A stretch of 28,556 nt of DNA from Hylemonella sp. UBA6679 (GTDB lineage Bacteria > Pseudomonadota > Gammaproteobacteria > Burkholderiales > Burkholderiaceae_C), in assembly GCA_002454975.1 (NCBI GenBank), contig DKJZ01000090.1:1-28556 (forward strand), in the 5' to 3' direction. Positions within the stretch are counted from its first letter, which is position 1; every line of letters starts with the position of its first letter. Shown here in pieces: positions 17,382 through 25,611 of the stretch. A program made the position numbers and the translations under genes. The notes beneath the pieces were generated by a model that made no database searches, had not been told where the DNA came from, and saw only the letters and a list, made by a program, of their open reading frames with translations.

Positions 17382-18234
17382 CACGCACTGCCACCTGGAT
17401 GCACAAGAGTTTGAGGCTCTAGCCCTTGATATTCGGGCTCAGGCAGCTATTAAAAAAGTAGCAAAGTGCATCTACCCCGCGGTAGAGCAGGCTAATTTTG
17501 AGGCTGTGCGTCAGCTCGCCCATGCCACGGGCGATGCCTACGCTTTGGGCATACACCCGCTTTACGTCCCGCAAGCGCATGAGGACGATCTGGCCAAGTT
17601 GTCGCAAGCTTTGCACAAAGCCATTGCAGACCCGCATCTGGTGGCCGTGGGTGAAATCGGGCTTGATTTTTTTGTGCCTCACCTTTGCACCGCCCACATG
17701 CGGGAGCGTCAAAACCATCTCTACCTGGCCCAGCTCCAACTCGCGCGTGCATTCAATTTGCCCGTCATCTTGCATGTGCGTCGCTCGGCCGATCAGCTGC
17801 TCGCTGGCCTGCGGCGTTGTCGGGTAAGCGGGGGCATTGCCCATGCGTTCAATGGCAGTGCACAACAGGCCAAAGCCTTCATCGACCTGGGCTTCAAGCT
17901 GGGTTTTGGCGGGGCGTTGACCTACACACGTGCCAACCATTTGCGGCAATTGGCTCGGGATTTGCCCTTGTCCAGCCTGGTGCTCGAAACCGATGCGCCC
18001 GACATGGTGCCCGTATGGTTGTACAAAACCGCCGCGCAACGCCAGGCTGGCGAATCTCAGGCCCGCAACGACCCCACACAGCTCCCCGACATTGCCCGCG
18101 TTCTAGCGGATTTGCGTGGCATCTCTCTTGAAGAACTCGCCGACGCCACCACCCGCAATGCCCAGGCGGCATTGCCCCGACTTGGACCCATAAGCCATGA
18201 CCCGCCCCAGCCGATCCCGCCACGAGCTTCCTGA
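17371..18234 (+). CDS. tatD: TatD family metal-dependent hydrolase (putative DNase)
   Basis: The product has 287 residues. TatD proteins are TIM-barrel metal-dependent nucleases or hydrolases. Visible ligands are THCHLD (His6, His8), VGEIGLD (Glu95), ILHVRRS (His135), IAHAFNGS (His158), and LETDAPD (Asp208). ATG at 17371 was chosen because it begins the conserved WVDTHCH segment; the longer upstream frame lies inside lolD. It overlaps lolD by 11 bp and the following gene by 38 bp, so all four genes of this block are probably one operon. The exact family member and substrate are not determined; a 3' exonuclease activity is known for the family. Confidence 0.92.
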   Translation: MWVDTHCHLDAQEFEALALDIRAQAAIKKVAKCIYPAVEQANFEAVRQLAHATGDAYALGIHPLYVPQAHEDDLAKLSQALHKAIADPHLVAVGEIGLDFFVPHLCTAHMRERQNHLYLAQLQLARAFNLPVILHVRRSADQLLAGLRRCRVSGGIAHAFNGSAQQAKAFIDLGFKLGFGGALTYTRANHLRQLARDLPLSSLVLETDAPDMVPVWLYKTAAQRQAGESQARNDPTQLPDIARVLADLRGISLEELADATTRNAQAALPRLGPISHDPPQPIPPRAS

Positions 18235-18961
18235 AGTCAGTTATTCAGAGGAGGGCGATGTGCGCCACCTTCATTTGGGCACGCCATGGATTCAGGGCTC
18301 CATGCAGTTGGATGCGCCGCTGGTGTTGGTGCATGAGTATGTTCAGCGCATGATGGCTTGGCTCTTGTTGGTGGACCCGCAATCCGTGGGCCAGCGCAAA
18401 GCTGTTCAGCTGGGCCTGGGCGCAGGCTCGCTGACCAAGTTTTGCAGCAAGGTCGTGCGCATGACCAGCACTGCTGTTGAGCTCAACCCGCAGGTGGTGT
18501 TCGCATGTCGGGCTTATTTCAAGCTACCGGCGCCCAGCGCTCGCATGCAAGTGCTGATTGAGGATGCCGGCGAATTTGTGCAAAACCCCGACAGGTGGGG
18601 CACGGTGGATGCCTTGCAGGTTGATTTGTACGACCACGAGGCCGCTGCCCCGGTACTCGACAGCCCTGATTTCTATGCCCATTGCCGGCGCTTGCTGACC
18701 GAAGACGGCTGCATGACGGTCAATTTGTTCGGCCGCTCCTCGAGTTTTGAGCGCAGCGTGGCACACATGAAAGACGCTTTTTCAGAGCAGGCCATCTGGT
18801 CCTTCAAAGCCACGCGCGAGGGCAACACCGTGGTGCTGGCGCAGCGTACCCCGACCCGTCCCAAGCGGGCGTTGTTGCTTGAGCGCGCAGCCATCATTCA
18901 AACGCGTTATGGTTTGCCCGCTGAGAAATGGGTCCGCGGTTTCAAGCCCTTGGCGCCCTGA
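18197..18961 (+). CDS. Spermidine-synthase-like SAM-dependent protein
   Basis: The product has 254 residues. It has a Rossmann-type methyltransferase fold related to spermidine synthase: VQLGLGAGSLTK near residues 70-81 is motif I, AVELNP (near 95) carries the acidic ribose-binding residue, VLIEDAGEFV (near 115-124) is motif II-like, and VDALQVDLYDH (near 133-143) is the catalytic-region acidic motif. It lacks the N-terminal beta-barrel of true spermidine synthases and many polyamine-site residues cannot be placed, so the substrate is open. ATG at 18197 overlaps tatD by 38 bp; this long overlap makes a slightly later start conceivable. It is the last gene of the lol-tatD operon. Confidence 0.75.
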   Translation: MTRPSRSRHELPEVSYSEEGDVRHLHLGTPWIQGSMQLDAPLVLVHEYVQRMMAWLLLVDPQSVGQRKAVQLGLGAGSLTKFCSKVVRMTSTAVELNPQVVFACRAYFKLPAPSARMQVLIEDAGEFVQNPDRWGTVDALQVDLYDHEAAAPVLDSPDFYAHCRRLLTEDGCMTVNLFGRSSSFERSVAHMKDAFSEQAIWSFKATREGNTVVLAQRTPTRPKRALLLERAAIIQTRYGLPAEKWVRGFKPLAP

Positions 18962-18977
18962 TTCCATATGGTGGAAT
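18961..18977. promoter_or_regulatory. Palindrome upstream of tctBA, possible operator
   Basis: ATTCCA (18961-18966) and TGGAAT (18972-18977) are perfect inverted repeats around TATGG, just after the previous stop codon and 112 bp before the tctB start. The shape resembles operators of IclR-type regulators, which often control carboxylate transport genes in this order; no such regulator gene is in the window. It has no U-tract, so a terminator is less likely. Confidence 0.4.
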
Positions 18978-19077
18978 TTGTGACAATCTGTTGCTGTTTC
19001 CCCTGATGGCGGTAGGTGTAATCCACATCTGACACCTGGGGTTTGGGCCGGAGAATCCACCGACTGCTGCTAGTTCG

Positions 19078-19085
19078 TAGGAGAG
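19078..19085 (+). promoter_or_regulatory. Ribosome binding site deciding the GTG start of tctB
   Basis: TAGGAGAG lies 4 bp before GTG at 19090 and is the strongest Shine-Dalgarno match near this start. It supports GTG as initiation codon because no ATG is well placed before the first conserved residues. Confidence 0.65.
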
Positions 19086-19089
19086 ATTT

Positions 19090-19578
19090 GTGAGTATCAA
19101 GAGTCAAAAAGACTTCTTTTCAGGCCTCATGTTCATGATGGTCGGAGGGGGGTTCGCCTGGGGAGCCACCATGTACAACGTCGGTACGGGTGCGCGCATG
19201 GGGCCGGGTTACTTTCCCCTGGTCTTGGGGATCGTGCTGGCCATTCTGGGTGCGGTGATCACTTTCAAGGCCTTGGTGGTCGAGACGGAAACCGGCGACA
19301 AAATCGGTGCCTGGGCTTGGCGTCCTATTTTCTTTGTGTTGGGTGCGAACATTTTGTTTGGCATCATGCTCGGCGGTATTCCCAAATTGGGCATCCCACC
19401 CATGGGTTTGATGGTGGGTATTTACGTGCTGACCACCGTGGCCAGCCTGGCTGGCGACAAATTCAAGCTGCGTGACGTTTTAATCTTGGCTTCCATCCTG
19501 GCGGTGGGCAGTTATTTGGCTTTCATCGTTCTGCTCAAGCTGCAGATGCCGGTGTGGCCCACATTCATCGCAGGTTGA
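19090..19578 (+). CDS. tctB: Tripartite tricarboxylate transporter small membrane subunit TctB
   Basis: The product has 162 residues and about four membrane segments. The N-terminus (KSQKDFFSGLMFMMVGGGF) and GARMGPGYFPLVLGIVLAILG (about 36-56) are typical of TctB. TctB is the small, poorly conserved inner-membrane subunit of the TTT family, sodium-coupled carboxylate importers that need a periplasmic binding protein. It is followed 10 bp later by tctA, which has its own GAGGAG element. The promoter is expected in 18962-19077. The substrate (citrate, tartrate, aromatic acid or other) cannot be told from TctB. Confidence 0.9.
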   Translation: MSIKSQKDFFSGLMFMMVGGGFAWGATMYNVGTGARMGPGYFPLVLGIVLAILGAVITFKALVVETETGDKIGAWAWRPIFFVLGANILFGIMLGGIPKLGIPPMGLMVGIYVLTTVASLAGDKFKLRDVLILASILAVGSYLAFIVLLKLQMPVWPTFIAG

Positions 19579-19588
19579 GGAGAACACC

Positions 19589-21100
19589 ATGGATTTGATT
19601 GCAAACCTGAGCTTGGGTTTTGGGGTGGCGTTCACCCCGATCAACCTGATGTACGCCTTGGCGGGCTGTATTTTGGGCACCTTGATTGGTGTGTTGCCAG
19701 GCATTGGCCCAGTGGCCACCATCGCCATGCTGCTGCCCGCAACCTACGCCTTGCCCCCTGTTTCTGCCCTGATCATGCTGGCAGGTATTTATTACGGCGC
19801 CCAGTACGGTGGCTCCACCACCGCAGTGTTGGTGAACCTGCCCGGTGAGTCGTCATCGGTGGTGACCTGTATTGATGGCTACCAAATGGCCCGAAAAGGT
19901 CGTGCTGGCCCGGCTTTGGCTGCAGCTGGTTTAGGTTCCTTTTTCGCGGGGTCTGTGGGTACCCTGATTTTGGCGGCCTTTGCCCCGCCTTTGACGGAAT
20001 TGGCCTTCAAGTTCGGCCCAGCTGAGTATTTCTCGTTGATGGTGCTGGGTTTGATTGGTGCGGTGGTGCTGGCCTCAGGTTCCTTGCTCAAAGCCATTGC
20101 GATGATCGTGCTGGGTTTGTTGCTGGGCTTGGTGGGCACCGACGTGAACTCCGGTGTGGCCCGCTACAGCTTTGACATCCCTGAGCTCACCGACGGTTTT
20201 GGTTTCGTGGTGATTGCCATGGGTGTGTTTGGCTACGGCGAAATCATCAGCAACTTGTCCATCCACTCGGACGAGCGCGAGGTGTTCACCTCCAAGGTCA
20301 GCGGCTTGTTCCCGACCAAAGAAGACTTCAAAAACATGGCGCCTGCGGTGCTGCGCGGCACGACTTTGGGCTCTTTGCTGGGCATCTTGCCTGGCGGCGG
20401 TGCCTTGCTGGCCGCATTTGCAGCTTACGCACTTGAGAAGAAAACCAAACTCAAGCCTGGTGAAGTGCCGTTTGGCCAAGGCAACATCCGTGGTGTGGCT
20501 GGCCCCGAATCGGCTAACAACGCCGGTGCGCAAACCTCCTTCATTCCTTTGCTGACCTTGGGCATTCCACCCAATGCGGTGATGGCCTTGATGGTGGGTG
20601 CCATGACCATCCACAACATCCAGCCTGGCCCTCAGGTGATGACCAGCAACCCCGAGTTGTTCTGGGGCCTGATTGCCTCGATGTGGATTGGCAACGCCAT
20701 GCTGGTGATTCTGAACCTGCCCCTGATTGGCATGTGGATCAAGCTGCTGTCGGTGCCTTACCGCTTCTTGTTCCCTGCCATTGTGCTGTTCTGCGCCATT
20801 GGCGTGTACTCCACCAACAACAATGTGTTTGACATCTGGATGGTGGCGGGCTTTGGCTTCATCGGTTATCTCTTCGTCAAACTGGGTGCCGAGCCTGCGC
20901 CTTTGCTCTTGGGCTTCATCTTGGGCCCGATGATGGAGGAAAACCTACGTCGCGCTTTGCTGCTGTCGCGCGGTGACTGGAGTGTGTTTGCCACACGTCC
21001 CCTGTCAGCGGGTTTGTTGGCTGCTGCGGTGCTGATGATTGTGATCGTGCTGCTGCCCTCGGTGAAATCCAAACGCCAAGAGGCCTTTGTGGAAGACTGA
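19589..21100 (+). CDS. tctA: Tripartite tricarboxylate transporter large permease TctA
   Basis: The product has 503 residues and about twelve membrane segments, normal for TctA. Signature stretches are GTLIGVLPGIGPVATIAML (about 30-48), the YYGAQYGGSTTAVLVNLPGE region (about 70-89), the internal repeat GSLLGILPGGGALLAAFAAY, and the GPESANNAGAQTSFIPLLTLGIPP block. It is the main transport subunit working with TctB and a periplasmic TctC/Bug binding protein. No tctC gene is in the window, although tctC commonly precedes tctB. A strong terminator follows, so tctBA is a separate unit. Confidence 0.95.
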   Translation: MDLIANLSLGFGVAFTPINLMYALAGCILGTLIGVLPGIGPVATIAMLLPATYALPPVSALIMLAGIYYGAQYGGSTTAVLVNLPGESSSVVTCIDGYQMARKGRAGPALAAAGLGSFFAGSVGTLILAAFAPPLTELAFKFGPAEYFSLMVLGLIGAVVLASGSLLKAIAMIVLGLLLGLVGTDVNSGVARYSFDIPELTDGFGFVVIAMGVFGYGEIISNLSIHSDEREVFTSKVSGLFPTKEDFKNMAPAVLRGTTLGSLLGILPGGGALLAAFAAYALEKKTKLKPGEVPFGQGNIRGVAGPESANNAGAQTSFIPLLTLGIPPNAVMALMVGAMTIHNIQPGPQVMTSNPELFWGLIASMWIGNAMLVILNLPLIGMWIKLLSVPYRFLFPAIVLFCAIGVYSTNNNVFDIWMVAGFGFIGYLFVKLGAEPAPLLLGFILGPMMEENLRRALLLSRGDWSVFATRPLSAGLLAAAVLMIVIVLLPSVKSKRQEAFVED

Positions 21101-21115
21101 CGTCTACGGCCTTCT

Positions 21116-21143
21116 AAAAACAGCACCTGCGGGTGCTGTTTTT
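21116..21143 (+). terminator. Rho-independent terminator after tctA
   Basis: CAGCACC (21121-21127) pairs with GGTGCTG (21132-21138) around TGCG, with A5 before and T5 after. It is a strong rightward terminator and could work in both directions. Confidence 0.9.
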
Positions 21144-21223
21144 CATCCGCCTGAGCGTTCAAGAACAGCGAAAACGAAGCGGGCTGGCTTTGGGCCACAA
21201 TCAAGGATCTTTGGGAGTTGTCC

Positions 21224-22525
21224 ATGAATTTGCCGTCCATTGCCCCGTCGAGCCAGCTCTCGCAGCACCCCTCCAGGGCCGTGCTGCACAACGAAATTCA
21301 CGCGCGCCCACCAGAGGCCATGGCGGCACCCCTGGCCATTTCGCATGTGGTGATGGTGTGCGATGCCAACGAGCGAGCTGCCAGCCGCGCCCATGTGGCC
21401 GAGCTGTTGCGCAACCACCATTTGCCCATGCCCGACGAGCACGCCAACCATTTCCGCATGGACGTGGGGCCGTACCGCATCCGTTGGGAAGCCCACACCG
21501 AATTCGTCTCGTGGACATTTCTGCACGACCTGGATGACGCTGCGCCTGAGGACATGCCCCATCGCGCCACCGAGGTGGTGCCGCAAGAATGGCTCTCACG
21601 TTTGCCGGGTCAGTGCCTGAGCAGCCAGCACCTGTGGGCCTTGCCTCAGCAGCGCGACAACAGCGTGCTGGTGAAAAAAATCCTCCACGAAGAAACCTTG
21701 ATTGGCTCTGAAGTGGTCGACGGTCTGGGCGAGGTCTACACCGACTTTGCCATTCATGCCGATGGCTATTCACGCATGCTGGTGTTTGTGGGCGAGCTCA
21801 CGCAACGCCGCTTGGGCCGTTTGGTGCAGCGCCTGATTGAAATTGAAACCTACCGTATGGCCGCTTTGCTGGGCCTGCCTGCAGCGCGCGAAGCCTCAGC
21901 GGTGTTGAATTCGGCCGAGCGTGAATTGGCTGAGCTGGCCGATGCCATCCGCACCGCCACGCGCAACGACGAGCCCTTGTTGCTCGACCGCCTGACGCGC
22001 TTGGCTGGCCAGGTAGAGAGCCAATACGCCAAAACGCATTCACGTTTCTCGGCCAGTGCAGCGTACTTTGAGCTGGTGGACAAACGCATCAGCGACATCA
22101 TGGAAACGCGCTTGAGTGGCTTGCAAACCATCCGCGAATTCATGGACCGCCGCCTCTCGCCCGCGCGCAGCACCTGCCAGTGGGCCACGCGCCGGCAAGA
22201 CGCTTTGTCGCAGCGTGTCTCACGCATCAGCAGCTTGCTGCGCACCCGTGTGGAGATTGAGCAGCAGCAAAGCAGCCAGGCCTTGCTGGCCACCATGAAC
22301 CAGCGTCAGGGCTTGCAACTCAAATTGCAGTCCACCGTGGAAGGCCTGTCGATCGCGGCCATCACCTATTACATCGTGGGCTTGGTGAGTTATTTGGCCA
22401 AAGGCGCCCAAGGCTTGGGCTGGCCCCTGAGCCCAGAGACCACCACCGCCCTGGCCATACCGCTGGTGGTGGGCTCCATCTGGTGGTCCATGCGCCGCCT
22501 GCATCGCAAAGTGTTCAAGGCTTAA
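21224..22525 (+). CDS. DUF3422 family membrane protein
   Basis: The product has 433 residues and matches the DUF3422 family of proteobacteria, whose function is unknown. The N-terminal part contains LHNEIHARPPEAM (about 22-34), typical of the family, and a soluble domain with RWEAHTEFVSWTF. A long helical region (about 205-365) with many Glu/Arg/Gln residues looks coiled-coil-like. Two hydrophobic segments near 370-390 and 405-425 form a C-terminal membrane hairpin, so most of the protein should be cytoplasmic. ATG at 21224 has GGGAG upstream; a TTG at 21218 is an alternative. It lies 80 bp after the terminator and 10 bp before the CHAT gene, suggesting an operon of the two. Confidence 0.9.
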   Translation: MNLPSIAPSSQLSQHPSRAVLHNEIHARPPEAMAAPLAISHVVMVCDANERAASRAHVAELLRNHHLPMPDEHANHFRMDVGPYRIRWEAHTEFVSWTFLHDLDDAAPEDMPHRATEVVPQEWLSRLPGQCLSSQHLWALPQQRDNSVLVKKILHEETLIGSEVVDGLGEVYTDFAIHADGYSRMLVFVGELTQRRLGRLVQRLIEIETYRMAALLGLPAAREASAVLNSAERELAELADAIRTATRNDEPLLLDRLTRLAGQVESQYAKTHSRFSASAAYFELVDKRISDIMETRLSGLQTIREFMDRRLSPARSTCQWATRRQDALSQRVSRISSLLRTRVEIEQQQSSQALLATMNQRQGLQLKLQSTVEGLSIAAITYYIVGLVSYLAKGAQGLGWPLSPETTTALAIPLVVGSIWWSMRRLHRKVFKA

Positions 22526-22535
22526 GGGGTACGTT

Positions 22536-25500
22536 ATGAAGCTGATCTTCATTGTTCGATCTTTTGCCGCTGTGTTGGCGGGTGTGTGCCTGCACGCGCA
22601 AGCCGCTAACGCGCCTGAGGTGCTCGGTAAATTACCCCCGCCTGGTGTGCAGAGCTTGGTGGAGCAGGTCAAGGCGGCTGCGCCTAACCAAGAGCTGCTC
22701 CAAAAGTACAAGCAAATTTATGCCACCGAGATTCCAACCAATGCCTCGGTGAGCAAACGCGCTGAGATGCTCAAAGAACGCGCGGTAGCGGCGGAAGAGT
22801 TGGGTGAGTTGCAACAAAAGTTGTCTGATCTCAAGCAGATTGCTGAGCTCTATCGCGCCGATGGCGATCTTAGAAAGCTTGCGGGTGCTTTGATCGATTT
22901 GGCTATCGCTGAAGTGGTTTATGGCAGTGTGGCTGACGGTGAGGCCGCCTGCCGTGAAGTCTTGCAAATCACCAACCGTATCAACGGCCTCAATGGGCTT
23001 GAGCTACTTGCACTGGCCTCATTGACCAACATCGCGACTGAAAAAGGTGATTTTGACGAGGCCAGCCGATTGGTTATCCGAGCTCGAACCTTGATGGAGA
23101 TGATGAAAAGTCGCCCGGGTGGTTATTGGGCTTTCATTCCCCAGTGGGAAGCCTCGGTTTACAACAGCGAAGCCCGCCTTTTGATTGCCAAAGGTCAGTG
23201 GGAAGACGGCGAAGTCAAAATGAAACTGGCGGTTGCCAGAACTGAAGAGCTGGCAAAAAACATAGAGCGCTTGACTGCCTTGAGTAACAACATCAGCTTT
23301 CAGTCGAATGTGCTGGCTGCTCGCAATGTGATGGTGTCTTACCTAGCCAAGCACCTGATGATCCAGGGCAAGTTTGATGAAGCCGAGCTGACCTTGCGGG
23401 ACGTCCTCAATGTGAACTTGCAAAAGGTTGGTCGTTTATCGGTGCGCACCTCTGCGGTTCTCACCAGGCTCGCTGATTTGATGGGCGCCCGAGCGCGTGT
23501 GAACGATGGCCTGGCTTTGCTCCAAGAGGTCGAGCAGATCAACAAAGCCTTGGGCATTGGGCCTTCTAACTACGTTGGTCGCGCGTTCCATGAAAGCAAA
23601 ATCAATTTGTTGGTGGGCCAGCAAAATTGGACAACTGTGGTGCAGGCCGATGAGGCCTATCGCAAGCAATTGGACGCAGCATCTCAAAGTCGCATTGGGC
23701 TCATGAGCCCAGGTCTGGCCATCGCTTTGTTGCAAACCCAACGTGCTGACCAGGCTTACACCCGCTTCAAGCCAGTATTTGATCTGCATGCGACCAACAT
23801 GGGCGAGGATCACCCGCAAGTGGCTCAAGAGCGCGGCATTTTGGCCATGGCCTTGATGGCGCAAGGCAAGCGTGATGAGGCCTTGCCCTTGTTTGCCAAA
23901 GCAACCCCGGTGTTGCTCAGCCCGGCAGCCCAAGAATCAGAAGGTCAAGACCAGAGCCTGCGCACCCTCACACGCCGTTTGGTTTTAGAGACGCATCTGG
24001 ACGCCCTGGCCGAGCAAGCCGATGCCCCCGGCGCAGCCGACACCGCCTTTCGCATTGCCGATGCCTTGCACTTGGGCAAGACCCAGCAGGCTTTGTCGCA
24101 AAGCGCGGCACGTGCAGCCACCCAGCAAGCCGATTTGGCGGCCCTGATTCGACAAGACCAGGACCGCAAAGCCGAAAAGCTGGGCTTGTATGGACAGCTA
24201 CTGCGTTTGTCGGAACTGCCGCGCGAACAGCAGCTGCCCAAGGTCATGGACGACATGCGTGCGCGCATCGCGCAGATCGACAAAGAGCGTCAAGGCTTTG
24301 GAGCCACGCTGCAAAAGCGCTTTCCTGCGTATGCCAACCTGATTCAGCCCAAGGCCCCGAGCTTGGATGAAACACGCGCTGCGCTCAAAGACAAAGAGGC
24401 GCTGATCAATGTGTTCTCCACCGACCGTGCCACCTATGTGTGGGCGGTCTCGCGCAACGCACCCACCGCGTTTGCGCGTGTGGCGCAATCGCGTGATGCC
24501 ATTGCCCGCTCGGTTGCCACCCTGCGTCGCGCGCTCGACCCTGGCGAGGCCGACTTGGCCCGCGGCATCCCCGCCTTTGATGTGAACCTGGCGCACCGCT
24601 TGTACACAGACCTTTTGCAGCCAGTGTCTGCGGCCTGGAAAGGCGCGAACAGCTTGCTGGTAGTGAGCAATGGCGCTTTGGGCCAATTGCCTTTGGGCCT
24701 CTTGCCTACCGCACCATCAACAGTTGCCAAAGCTGGCGACAGCTACGCCGCTTACAAAGACGTGCCCTGGCTCATCAAAGACGTGGCCATCACCCAGCTG
24801 CCCTCAGCCAACGCTTTGGTGACCCTGCGCAGCTTGCCTGCGGGCAATGCCAACCGCAAAGCCTTCGTGGGTTTTGGCGACCCTGACTTCACGGTACAAA
24901 GTACACAAGTGGCTGCTGCGACCTCAACCGCCTCAGGTCTGCGGCGCGTGACAGCCACCCGCTCCAGCACCCAAGCCTGGATGCCCTACAGCGACTTGTC
25001 GCCCCTGCCTGACACACGTGACGAAATTTTGGCCCTGGCCGAGGTGCTCAAGGCCGACCCCAAGCGCGATGTGTTTTTGGGGCGCGATGCCAGCAAAGCC
25101 AAGGTGCTCAGCACGCCCTTGAACCAAAGCAAAGTGGTGGCCTTTGCCACGCACGGCCTCTTGCCCGGAGAGTTTCCGGGTGTCGATCAGCCCTCTTTGG
25201 CCATGTCCAACCCCGGTCAAGGCCAACACGGTTTGCTCACCCTCGATGACATTTTGGGTCTCAAGCTCGACGCCGACTGGGTCGTACTTTCTGCCTGTAA
25301 CACGGCCGCTGGTGACGGCAACGGCGCTGAGGCGGTGTCGGGCTTAGGGCGTGGTTTTTTCTATGCCGGAACCCGTGCTTTGTTGGCCACGCATTGGCCA
25401 GTGGAGTCGGTCTCTGCGCGTTTGTTGGTCACAGAAACCTTTGAACAGCAAGCGCGCGAGGTTGGCATGAGTCGTGCTCAAGCTTTGCGCGCGTCCATGC

Positions 25501-25595
25501 TCAAGCTCATGGCGCAGCAGTCTTCCGACGGCTTCAGTTACGCCCATCCTTTGTTTTGGGCGCCGTACGCGCTGTTCGGTGATGGCGGCCTTTGA
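22536..25595 (+). CDS. Exported TPR-like protein with C-terminal CHAT protease domain
   Basis: The product has 1019 residues. A signal peptide covers about 1-24 (hydrophobic core FAAVLAGVCLHAQA). Residues about 60-480 are helical repeats of TPR type (for example LGDLQQ-like helices and the EDHPQVAQERGILAMALMAQ stretch), followed by a charged helical linker (about 520-600). The C-terminal part is a CHAT domain, a caspase/gingipain-like cysteine protease fold: the probable catalytic His873 lies in VAFATHG and Cys921 in VLSACNTAAGDG, followed by GLGRGFFYAG and LATHWPV, then PLFWAPYALFGDGG at the end. CHAT-TPR proteins may be proteases or peptide-binding scaffolds; substrate unknown. ATG at 22536 has AAGGGG upstream. 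It is probably translated with the DUF3422 gene. Confidence 0.9.
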   Translation: MKLIFIVRSFAAVLAGVCLHAQAANAPEVLGKLPPPGVQSLVEQVKAAAPNQELLQKYKQIYATEIPTNASVSKRAEMLKERAVAAEELGELQQKLSDLKQIAELYRADGDLRKLAGALIDLAIAEVVYGSVADGEAACREVLQITNRINGLNGLELLALASLTNIATEKGDFDEASRLVIRARTLMEMMKSRPGGYWAFIPQWEASVYNSEARLLIAKGQWEDGEVKMKLAVARTEELAKNIERLTALSNNISFQSNVLAARNVMVSYLAKHLMIQGKFDEAELTLRDVLNVNLQKVGRLSVRTSAVLTRLADLMGARARVNDGLALLQEVEQINKALGIGPSNYVGRAFHESKINLLVGQQNWTTVVQADEAYRKQLDAASQSRIGLMSPGLAIALLQTQRADQAYTRFKPVFDLHATNMGEDHPQVAQERGILAMALMAQGKRDEALPLFAKATPVLLSPAAQESEGQDQSLRTLTRRLVLETHLDALAEQADAPGAADTAFRIADALHLGKTQQALSQSAARAATQQADLAALIRQDQDRKAEKLGLYGQLLRLSELPREQQLPKVMDDMRARIAQIDKERQGFGATLQKRFPAYANLIQPKAPSLDETRAALKDKEALINVFSTDRATYVWAVSRNAPTAFARVAQSRDAIARSVATLRRALDPGEADLARGIPAFDVNLAHRLYTDLLQPVSAAWKGANSLLVVSNGALGQLPLGLLPTAPSTVAKAGDSYAAYKDVPWLIKDVAITQLPSANALVTLRSLPAGNANRKAFVGFGDPDFTVQSTQVAAATSTASGLRRVTATRSSTQAWMPYSDLSPLPDTRDEILALAEVLKADPKRDVFLGRDASKAKVLSTPLNQSKVVAFATHGLLPGEFPGVDQPSLAMSNPGQGQHGLLTLDDILGLKLDADWVVLSACNTAAGDGNGAEAVSGLGRGFFYAGTRALLATHWPVESVSARLLVTETFEQQAREVGMSRAQALRASMLKLMAQQSSDGFSYAHPLFWAPYALFGDGGL

Positions 25596-25611
25596 TTTTT
25601 TCTTCAAACCT

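Noticed and set aside
18961..18977. The ATTCCA/TGGAAT palindrome as a terminator
   Set aside because: A 6-bp AT-rich stem without a following U-tract is poor for termination; an operator is more plausible.
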